7,920 nucleotides of DNA from Planctomycetota bacterium (lineage in GTDB: Bacteria > Planctomycetota > SBBH01 > JACQRN01). The position numbers and the translations under genes were made by a program. The stretch spans positions 1 through 7,920 of the forward strand of contig JACQRN010000041.1 of NCBI GenBank assembly GCA_016206515.1. Direction: 5' to 3'. Position 1 is the first letter of the stretch; every line of letters starts with the position of its first letter. The notes below the pieces were generated by a model. The model saw only the letters and a program-made list of their open reading frames with translations. It searched no databases and was not told the DNA's origin. Below are positions 1 through 5,673 of the stretch, in pieces.

Positions 1-998
1 AGACGGGGAAGCCCGCCCGCCGCGAGACGAACACGATACCCAACTGGGCGGGATCCTGCTGGTACTACCTGCGCTTTCTCGACCCCCGCAACGCCCGTGC
101 GGCATGGGATCCATCGAAGGAGAAATACTGGATGCCGGTCGACCTGTACGTTGGCGGCTCCGAGCACGCGGTCCTTCATCTCTTGTACGCAAGATTTTGG
201 CATAAGGTTTTATTCGATCTCGGGTTTGTCTCAACGAAGGAACCGTTCAAGAGGTTGTTCCATCAGGGGATGATCCTCGGCGAGAACGGCGAGAAGATGA
301 GCAAGTCGCGCGGGAACGTCATCAGCGTCGACACGGTGCTCTCCGAGCACGGCGCGGACGTGCTGCGCCTGTTCGAGATGTTCCTGGGTCCGGTCGAGGT
401 CGTGAAGCCGTGGAACACGCGCGGGATCGAGGGGGTCCGCCGCTTCGTCAACAAGGTCTGGCGGCTTCTCGTGGATACCCGGACGGACGAGACTCGCACG
501 CTCGCTACGGTGCCCCTCCCGCCCGACCTCGACCGTCTTCTGCATCAAACGATCCGGAAGGTCACGGAGGGCATCGAGGGAATGCGGTTCAATACGGGGA
601 TCGCGCAGATGATGACGTTCGTCAACCGGCTCGGGCAGGAGGAGAGGCCGCCGCGCGCGGCGGTCGAGACGCTCGCGCTCCTGCTCGCCCCGATCGCCCC
701 GCATCTGGGCGAGGAGATGTGGGAGAGGCTCGGGCATGAGGGTGGCGTCATGTGCGCGCCGTGGCCCTCCTTCGATCCCGCGCGCGCGCGGGAGGAGGGG
801 GTCGAGGTCGTCGTGCAGGTGAACGGAAAGGTGCGCGACCAGATGGAGGTCCCCCTCGGGACCTCGCGCGAGGAGCTGGAGGCGCGCTCGCGTGGGCTTC
901 CCAAGGTCCAGGCGTACCTCGCCGCCGGGCGCGTGGCCAAGGTCGTCGTCGTCCCGGACCGGCTGGTGAACTTCGTTGTCGCGGGGTGGGGCGCATGA
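1..998 (+). CDS. leuS: Leucyl-tRNA synthetase, C-terminal part (5' end outside window)
   Basis: Class I aminoacyl-tRNA synthetase that charges tRNA-Leu with leucine in the cytoplasm. The reading frame is open from position 3, with no start codon needed inside the window, so the gene continues to the left. The first residues (RETNTIPNWAGSCWYYLRFL) are the typical LeuS catalytic-core segment. The KMSKS ATP-binding loop is intact at 294-308 in the context GEKMSKSRGNV. The anticodon-binding helical domain follows (MRFNTGIAQMM near 580-615; LAPIAPHLGEEMWERLGH near 685-735), then the C-terminal domain with VQVNGKVRDQM near 814-846. About 331 codons are present of a family length near 820-870 residues. 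The N-terminal HIGH motif and editing domain lie upstream. The stop TGA (996-998) overlaps the ATG of the next gene. Identification is very secure. Confidence 0.97.
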   Translation, partial: TGKPARRETNTIPNWAGSCWYYLRFLDPRNARAAWDPSKEKYWMPVDLYVGGSEHAVLHLLYARFWHKVLFDLGFVSTKEPFKRLFHQGMILGENGEKMSKSRGNVISVDTVLSEHGADVLRLFEMFLGPVEVVKPWNTRGIEGVRRFVNKVWRLLVDTRTDETRTLATVPLPPDLDRLLHQTIRKVTEGIEGMRFNTGIAQMMTFVNRLGQEERPPRAAVETLALLLAPIAPHLGEEMWERLGHEGGVMCAPWPSFDPARAREEGVEVVVQVNGKVRDQMEVPLGTSREELEARSRGLPKVQAYLAAGRVAKVVVVPDRLVNFVVAGWGA

Positions 999-1939
999 CG
1001 AAGTCGGACGCGAGCCGCACGGCGGCGAGCCGGGACGCCTCGGTCGACCGCTCGATCGGGATGCGGCAGCTCGACGCCTTCTGCGAGGTCGTGCGGCGAG
1101 GGTCGTTCTCGGGGGCGGCGCGCCGCCTGCGCCTGTCCCAGCCGACCGTGAGCGCCCATGTGGCGGAGCTCGAGCGGCTTTTTTCGGTGCGTCTGATCGA
1201 TCGCCTCGGGCGCGAGGCGCGTCCGACCGCGGCGGGCCGGGTCCTGTTCGATTACGGCGTCCAGATCCTCGACCTGCGCGCGCGTGCGGCCCAGGCGGTG
1301 CGCGCCTCCGTCGGGGCGCTTGCGGGGACCCTGCGGATCGGGGCGAGCACGGTCCCGGCGGCGTACCTCCTGCCGGCGCGGATCAAGGCGTTCCGGGACC
1401 TGCACCCCCAGGTGCGGGTGGACCTGGTGGCCGCCGACAGCCGCGTCATCCTGGAGAAGGTGCTGAAGGGGGAGGTGGAGCTCGGCTACGTCGGGTCGCC
1501 GCCGCGCCGGACCGACCTCGCCTCGAAGCCGTTCGCGGAGGACCGCCTGGTGCTCGCGGTGGGGCCGGGGCATGCCTGGGCGCGCCGCCGCTCCCCGGTG
1601 AAGCCGGAGGACCTCGCGCGCGAGCCGTTCGTCTCGCGCGAGGAGGGGTCCGGCACGCGCATCGCCTTCGAACGGGCCCTGCAGGATCTGCGGCCGGGGC
1701 TGCGCCTTCGGGAGGTCGCGCGCCTCGGATCGACCGCGGCGGTGCTCGAGGCGGTGCGGAGGAATCTCGGCGTCGCGGTCCTGTCGGACCTGGCGGTCGG
1801 CCGGACGCTGCGGGTGGTGCCGGTCCAGGGGCTTTCGATCCGGCGCACGTTCCACGAGGCGTGGAACCGACGGACGACGCTGTCGCCTCTTGCGCTGGCG
1901 TTCCATCGCTTCACGGGGCGGGAGGTAGGGCGGACTTGA
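995..1939 (+). CDS. LysR-family transcriptional regulator (CysL/selenium-metabolism-associated-like)
   Basis: DNA-binding regulator of 314 residues from ATG 995. An N-terminal winged helix-turn-helix spans about residues 23-85 (MRQLDAFCEVV, then GSFSGAARRLRLSQPTVSAH at 36-55), followed by a linker helix and a periplasmic-binding-like effector domain from about residue 111 (GTLRIGAST, REEGSGTR, LGSTAAVLEAVRRNLGVAVLS). The effector domain resembles the CysL-like group that includes LysR proteins linked to selenium metabolism in deltaproteobacteria; this is recognition by eye, and the ligand is unknown. The ATG overlaps the leuS stop (ATGA) behind a G-rich stretch, which suggests coupled translation. 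It adds 22 residues before the usual LysR start, so ATG 1061 (M23) is a real alternative. The last four residues (VGRT) and the stop lie in a palindromic repeat. No divergently transcribed target gene is adjacent. Confidence 0.93.
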   Translation: MTKSDASRTAASRDASVDRSIGMRQLDAFCEVVRRGSFSGAARRLRLSQPTVSAHVAELERLFSVRLIDRLGREARPTAAGRVLFDYGVQILDLRARAAQAVRASVGALAGTLRIGASTVPAAYLLPARIKAFRDLHPQVRVDLVAADSRVILEKVLKGEVELGYVGSPPRRTDLASKPFAEDRLVLAVGPGHAWARRRSPVKPEDLAREPFVSREEGSGTRIAFERALQDLRPGLRLREVARLGSTAAVLEAVRRNLGVAVLSDLAVGRTLRVVPVQGLSIRRTFHEAWNRRTTLSPLALAFHRFTGREVGRT

Positions 1940-1981
1940 TGTCCGCCCGGGTGTGCCGGGCGCGGATCCACCGCGCCCTAC
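1925..1981. repeat. Double-hairpin palindromic repeat (REP/BIME-like) at the end of the LysR gene
   Basis: Two perfect hairpins lie side by side. The first has arms GGGCGGAC (1928-1935) and GTCCGCCC (1941-1948) with loop TTGAT. The second has arms GGGCGCGG (1958-1965) and CCGCGCCC (1971-1978) with loop ATCCA. An outer inverted repeat, GTAGGGCG (1925-1932) with CGCCCTAC (1974-1981), closes the unit. Its ends (GTAGGG...CCCTAC) and two-stem design resemble dispersed palindromic elements common in environmental bacterial genomes; that is family resemblance, as only one copy is visible here. The LysR stop TGA (1937-1939) lies at the first loop. No T-run follows either stem, so this is not a canonical intrinsic terminator, although the stems could protect the mRNA 3' end or slow polymerase. 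Confidence 0.8.
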
Positions 1982-2005
1982 CGTAGGTCAGGGGAGGGGT
2001 GAAAA

Positions 2006-2033
2006 CAGGAGACGGGAGACAGGAGTTGGAAGA
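2006..2033. repeat. Degenerate CAGGAGA heptamer tandem repeat upstream of queC
   Basis: Four successive 7-bp units can be read: CAGGAGA (2006-2012), CGGGAGA (2013-2019), CAGGAGT (2020-2026) and TGGAAGA (2027-2033). The same unit appears as five perfect copies at 7886-7920. The tract lies between the palindromic repeat and the queC ribosome-binding site, within purine-rich non-coding sequence. Every unit carries a Shine-Dalgarno-like core (AGGAG/GGGAG), but no start codon at suitable spacing is convincing before ATG 2056. The rest of the 116-nt gap between lysR and queC shows no clear promoter. Confidence 0.7.
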
Positions 2034-2045
2034 GGCCGTGGGACT

Positions 2046-2050
2046 GGAGG
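2046..2050 (+). promoter_or_regulatory. Ribosome-binding site of queC
   Basis: GGAGG lies five bases before ATG 2056. It decides between that ATG, which puts the ATP-binding SGGLDS loop near the N-terminus as in other QueC proteins, and an in-frame GTG at 1999, which would add 19 unconserved residues translated from the heptamer repeats. Confidence 0.75.
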
Positions 2051-2055
2051 GTGAT

Positions 2056-2793
2056 ATGAGGTCGATCGTTCTGTTGTCGGGTGGGTTGGATTCTACGGTG
2101 AACCTGAAGATGGCTCTAAAGGAGGGGGAGGTGGTCCTCGCGATCACCTGCGACTTCGGCCAGCGGGCGGGGTGGGCGGAGATCGAGGCCTCCAAGCGGA
2201 TCTGTGAGGCGCTGCAGGTCAAGCATCAGGTGGTCAACCTGGAGTGGCTCTCCGACATCACGGAGTCGGCGCTCGTGAGCGACCAGCGTCCCCTGCCGCG
2301 CATCAAGATGGAGCATCTCGACCAGGCCGAGCGGACCGCTGCGAGTGCCAAGGCGGTCTGGGTCCCGAACCGCAACGCGGTGTTCGTCGCGGTCGCGGCC
2401 GCCTTCGCCGAGTCGAAGGGGGCGGACATGGTGATCGCCGGGTTCAACCGCGAGGAGGCGGCGAACTTCCCGGACAACTCCGCGGAGTTCGTCGAGGCGT
2501 GCAACCGGCTGCACCAGTATTCGACGATGTCGCGTCCGGGGCTCCACTCCTTCACGATCGACATGACCAAGAAGGACGTCGTGCGGCTCGGCATGGAGCT
2601 CGAGGCGCCGATCGACCTCTGCTGGTCGTGCTACGACGGCGGCGACGGGCCGTGCTGGGCGTGCGAGTCGTGCCAGCGCTTCCGCCGGGCGCTGACCGAG
2701 GCGGGGCAGTGGGAGTGGTACGAGCGGAAATCCGGGACGGGGGGGGCGCAGGAGGCGGCGTCCGCCGGCGTCGAGAAGGAGGACGAGGAGTAG
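2056..2793 (+). CDS. queC: 7-cyano-7-deazaguanine (preQ0) synthase QueC
   Basis: Converts 7-carboxy-7-deazaguanine, ammonia and ATP to preQ0, the precursor of queuosine and of archaeosine-type and DNA 7-deazaguanines; cytoplasmic. The protein has 245 residues. The N-type ATP pyrophosphatase P-loop SGGLDST is at residues 8-14. The zinc site near the C-terminus is Cys192, Cys200, Cys203 and Cys206 (WSCYDGG..PCWACESC), with an extra Cys189. The segment GFNREEAANFPDNS is typical of the family. The length is slightly above the usual 220-240 because of a tail of about 25 residues rich in Gly, Ala and Glu; a G8 run (2739-2746) lies in that tail. queE, the preceding step in the pathway, starts 12 nt downstream. 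Identification is secure. Confidence 0.96.
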   Translation: MRSIVLLSGGLDSTVNLKMALKEGEVVLAITCDFGQRAGWAEIEASKRICEALQVKHQVVNLEWLSDITESALVSDQRPLPRIKMEHLDQAERTAASAKAVWVPNRNAVFVAVAAAFAESKGADMVIAGFNREEAANFPDNSAEFVEACNRLHQYSTMSRPGLHSFTIDMTKKDVVRLGMELEAPIDLCWSCYDGGDGPCWACESCQRFRRALTEAGQWEWYERKSGTGGAQEAASAGVEKEDEE

Positions 2794-2805
2794 GGGCGCG
2801 GCGGC

Positions 2806-3606
2806 ATGACCCTTCACCTGTCCGAGTTGTTCGCGGGGCTCCAGGGGGAGGGGCCCACCGCGCGGACGGCGCAGGTCTTCGTCCGTTTCGGGGGGTGCCC
2901 GCACCGCTGCGCCTACTGCGATACGCCCGAGGCGCTCGTCCCGCCGCCGGTCGTGCACGTCCGTCCCGGGGGGGAGCCGGACCGGCGGACCCACCGCACG
3001 TACGCGAACCCGCGTCCCCTGTCCTGGGTCGTCTCCCAGGTCCTCTCCCTGGCGGAGGCGACCGACCCGCCGATCTGCTGGGCGTCGCTGACCGGCGGGG
3101 AGCCGCTCGCGCAGGCGGAGGCATGCGGGGCGCTCTCCGAGGCGCTGCGTCCGGAGGGGTTCCACATCCATCTCGAGACCGCCGGGACGCTCCCCGGCGC
3201 CATGCGGCGCGTCCGCGCGGGGGTCGACGTCGTGGCGATGGACCTGAAGTTCCCGTCGGCGACGGGGGAGGCTCCGATGTGGGATCTGCATCGCGCGTTT
3301 CTGCGCGAGGCGCAGGGGTGCCGGCGCATCGTGAAGGCGGTCGTCGTGTCGGGGACGCCGCTCGCGGAATGGAAGGAGGCGCTCTCGCTCCTCGCCGGCC
3401 TGGGGGACGGCGTGGAACTGGTGATCCAGCCGGTCACCCCCTCGCCGGGCGCCGGCGCTCCCCCGACGGCGGAGGAGCTCGGGGCGTGGCAGGCGCTCGC
3501 GCGGCGGACCGTTCCGCGCGTGACGGTATCGGCGCAGAGGCACCGGATGGGCGAGTGGCCTGCTCTCATGCCCCGCGCGCGCGCCGAGGCAGCGGTGTCC
3601 CAGTGA
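2806..3606 (+). CDS. queE: 7-carboxy-7-deazaguanine synthase QueE (radical SAM)
   Basis: Radical-SAM enzyme that contracts 6-carboxy-tetrahydropterin to 7-carboxy-7-deazaguanine, the substrate of QueC; cytoplasmic. The N-terminus LSELFAGLQGEGPTAR is typical of QueE. The [4Fe-4S] ligands are Cys31, Cys35 and Cys38 (GGCPHRCAYCDT). The SAM-binding TGGEP is at residues 96-100, and LETAG, VAMDLKFPSATGE and VIQPVTPSP follow in order. At 266 residues it is longer than many QueE proteins (about 210-245). Most of the excess appears to be a Pro/Arg-rich insert after the cluster loop, about residues 43-70 (VPPPVVHVRPGGEPDRRTHR). It starts 12 nt after queC, and its TGA overlaps the GTG start of the protein kinase. 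queD, which makes its substrate, is not in the window. Confidence 0.95.
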   Translation: MTLHLSELFAGLQGEGPTARTAQVFVRFGGCPHRCAYCDTPEALVPPPVVHVRPGGEPDRRTHRTYANPRPLSWVVSQVLSLAEATDPPICWASLTGGEPLAQAEACGALSEALRPEGFHIHLETAGTLPGAMRRVRAGVDVVAMDLKFPSATGEAPMWDLHRAFLREAQGCRRIVKAVVVSGTPLAEWKEALSLLAGLGDGVELVIQPVTPSPGAGAPPTAEELGAWQALARRTVPRVTVSAQRHRMGEWPALMPRARAEAAVSQ

Positions 3607-4472
3607 CCCTCCCGATCGAGATGAAGGAGCGCGTCGGGCGCGGATCGTTCGGGACCGTCTACCGGGCCCTCTGGGAGGGGCGCGAGGTCGCCGTCAAGGA
3701 GTTGCACCCGTGGGTGCGGCAGGACGCGGGGCGCCTCGATGCGTTGCGCCAGGAGGTGGATCTGCTGCGCTCCCTCGATCACGAGCGGGTCGTCCGCGTG
3801 CTCGCGTACGACGGGGAAAACGGCCGGGTCGTGATGGAGTTCGTCCGCGGGAAGACCTTCCGCGCCCTCCTGGACGATCCGGGCTCGAGGCTGTCGGCGC
3901 TGCTCGCCTCCCTGCAGGACGTCGCGCAGGGGTTGATGTTCCTCCACTCGCGGCGGCTGGTGCACAAGGACGTCAAGCCGGAGAATATCTTCGTGTCCGA
4001 GTCGGGCGGGGCGAAGCTCGGCGATTTCGGATTCGCCCAGCGCACGGGCGGCCTGGGGGGGTGGCTGCGTCGCCTCGCCGGACGCCAGCGGATCCAGGGA
4101 ACGGTCGCGTACATGGCGCCGGAGATCCTGAAGGGAGGGAGTCCTTCGGGGAAATCGGACGCCTTCTCCCTCGGCGTGGTGATCTACGAGGCGGCCGCGC
4201 TTCGGCGCCCGTTCCGCTCGTCGTCGGAGCAGATTTCGAAGGTGGAGGGGGGGGCCGAGGTGTCGCGGGGAGCGGGGGAGGTGGTCCGGAAGATCCTCAA
4301 GCACGATCCCGAGCCGCCGTCCCGCGCGAGGCCCGGTGTCCCGCGCGAGATCGACGCGGTCGCCCTCGGCCTCCTGGCGAAGGACCCTTCGGAGAGGCTC
4401 GAGGTCACCCACGCCTTCATGGCGCTGCGGACCGCCGTGGCGAAGATCCAGGCCCGGCGGAGCGAGGCCTGA
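3603..4472 (+). CDS. Hanks-type serine/threonine protein kinase, soluble
   Basis: Single-domain eukaryotic-like protein kinase of 289 residues. Visible motifs: glycine loop GRGSFGTVY (12-20), ATP-anchoring Lys32 (AVKE), catalytic loop HKDVKPEN (121-128; Asp123, Lys125, Asn128), Mg-binding DFG (141-143), APE (172-174) and the F-helix segment SDAFSLGVVIYE. All catalytic residues are present, so it should be active. The usual HRD Arg is Lys122, as in non-RD-type kinases that often do not need activation-loop phosphorylation. No transmembrane segment, PASTA or other sensor domain is seen; the protein ends soon after the kinase fold. The activation segment holds a basic/aromatic stretch (GGWLRRLAGRQR). 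Start GTG 3603 overlaps the queE stop (GTGA), and its ribosome-binding site is weak, suggesting coupled translation. ATG 3621 is an alternative. The transaminase gene begins one base after its stop. Substrates are unknown. Confidence 0.94.
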   Translation: MTLPIEMKERVGRGSFGTVYRALWEGREVAVKELHPWVRQDAGRLDALRQEVDLLRSLDHERVVRVLAYDGENGRVVMEFVRGKTFRALLDDPGSRLSALLASLQDVAQGLMFLHSRRLVHKDVKPENIFVSESGGAKLGDFGFAQRTGGLGGWLRRLAGRQRIQGTVAYMAPEILKGGSPSGKSDAFSLGVVIYEAAALRRPFRSSSEQISKVEGGAEVSRGAGEVVRKILKHDPEPPSRARPGVPREIDAVALGLLAKDPSERLEVTHAFMALRTAVAKIQARRSEA

Positions 4473-4473
4473 C

Positions 4474-5673
4474 ATGGCGCGACAGGATCGTCTGGCGGTG
4501 GATGGAGGGGATCCCGTGCGGCCCCCGGAGCGGCGCATCGTGTTCCACCGCCCGTGGGTCGGCGTCGAGGAGGAGGCGCGCTGCACCGGGGCGTTGCGCG
4601 CGCTCCGGCTGGTCGGAAACGGTCCCGAGGGGAAGCGGTTCCAGGAGAGGTTGCGCGCGCTCCTCGGGGGATGGCATGTCTTCTTCACCCCGTCCTGCAC
4701 GGCCGCCTTCGAGATGGCGCTGATGGGGCTCGACCTGCCGCCGGGCGCGGAGGTGGTCTGCCCGGCGTTCACGTACCCGTCGATGACGAACGCGATCGTC
4801 AACGCGGGGCTGACGCTGCGGATGATCGACGTCGATCCCGGGACGTTCATGATCGACCCGACGCTCCTCCCGGCGGCGTGCAACGCTCGCACGAGGGCGG
4901 TGGTGGTCGTCCATTACGCCGGGATGGGCGCGCGGATGGACGAGGTCAACGCCTTCGCGCGCGTCCGCGGGCTGGTCGTGATCGAGGACGCGGCGCAGGG
5001 GATCGGGGCCGCCTACCGGGGACGGCCGCTCGGCACGCTCGGGGACTTGGGGTGCATCTCCTTCCATGCGACGAAGAACCTGACGACCGGGGAGGGGGGG
5101 GCGCTCTGCGTCCCGATCGAGCATCTCGCGCGCCGCTTCGAGATCCTCCACGAGAAGGGGACCGACCGCGCCGCGTTCCTGCGCGGGGAGGTCGACAAGT
5201 ACACATGGGTCGACCGGGGGGGGTCGTTCGTGCAATCCGACCTCCTGGCGGCGCTCGGCCTCGCGCAGATGGACCGCCTGGGCGAGATCAACCGGCGCCG
5301 GCAGGGGGTCGCGCGGCGCTACCTCGATTCCCTGCGCGACCTGGAGGCGCCGGGCGCGTTCGCCCTTCCGCGCGTCCCGGAGGGGACCACGGAGCCGAAC
5401 TGGCACATCTTCGCGTTGCGCGTGGATACGGCCCGCCGCGACCGGTTCGTGAAGGCGCTCAAGGCGGAGGGGATCGACGCGTCGACCCACTACGAGCCGT
5501 TGCACCTCTCCCCGTTCGCCCGCTCGCGCCTCGGGACGGGCCCCGGGCTCCTGCCGGTCACCGAGGAGATCTGCGGGACCCTCGTGCGGCTCCCGATCTG
5601 GCCGCAGATGACCGACGAGGATGCGCTGGACGTCGTGCGCGCGGTGCGGAAGGTGCATGTCGGCTTGGCATGA
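4474..5673 (+). CDS. wecE: DegT/DnrJ/EryC1-family sugar-nucleotide aminotransferase, WecE-like
   Basis: PLP-dependent transaminase of 399 residues. WecE (RffA) converts dTDP-4-keto-6-deoxyglucose to dTDP-4-amino-4,6-dideoxygalactose using glutamate. Family motifs: TPSCTAAFEMAL, the PLP-contacting VIEDAAQG (Asp172), the Schiff-base Lys201 in FHATKNLTTGEGG, and the stretch EKGTDRAAFLRGEVDKYTW, which closely recalls E. coli WecE from memory. The N-terminus has about 20 residues more than E. coli WecE (LAVDGGDPVR), a style common in other DegT proteins. ATG 4474 lies one base after the kinase stop, with GAGG six bases upstream. No other enterobacterial-common-antigen genes are visible, so the product may serve O-antigen, LPS core or another glycan. 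A related enzyme such as KdnA (8-amino-Kdo synthesis) is a less likely alternative. Two G8 runs (5094-5101, 5216-5223) lie in the gene. Family is sure; exact substrate is not. Confidence 0.88.
   Translation: MARQDRLAVDGGDPVRPPERRIVFHRPWVGVEEEARCTGALRALRLVGNGPEGKRFQERLRALLGGWHVFFTPSCTAAFEMALMGLDLPPGAEVVCPAFTYPSMTNAIVNAGLTLRMIDVDPGTFMIDPTLLPAACNARTRAVVVVHYAGMGARMDEVNAFARVRGLVVIEDAAQGIGAAYRGRPLGTLGDLGCISFHATKNLTTGEGGALCVPIEHLARRFEILHEKGTDRAAFLRGEVDKYTWVDRGGSFVQSDLLAALGLAQMDRLGEINRRRQGVARRYLDSLRDLEAPGAFALPRVPEGTTEPNWHIFALRVDTARRDRFVKALKAEGIDASTHYEPLHLSPFARSRLGTGPGLLPVTEEICGTLVRLPIWPQMTDEDALDVVRAVRKVHVGLA

Noticed and set aside
1928..1981. Rho-independent terminator after the LysR gene
   Set aside because: Both stems are strong, but neither is followed by a T-run; the paired, closed layout fits a palindromic repeat better.
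1999..2055. GTG start 57 nt upstream for queC
   Set aside because: It would translate the heptamer repeats into an unconserved leader; ATG 2056 has GGAGG at good spacing and fits the family N-terminus.
1940..2055. preQ1 riboswitch or sigma-70 promoter before queC
   Set aside because: No preQ1-type stem-loop with A-rich tail was found, and no -35/-10 pair with acceptable spacing; the space is occupied by the palindromic repeat and heptamers.
2244..4472. One very long open frame (742 codons) spanning queC, queE and the kinase
   Set aside because: Only the part from GTG 3603 onward encodes a recognisable protein (the kinase). The upstream part is a Gly/Arg/Ala-rich out-of-frame reading of queC and queE, as expected in GC-rich DNA.
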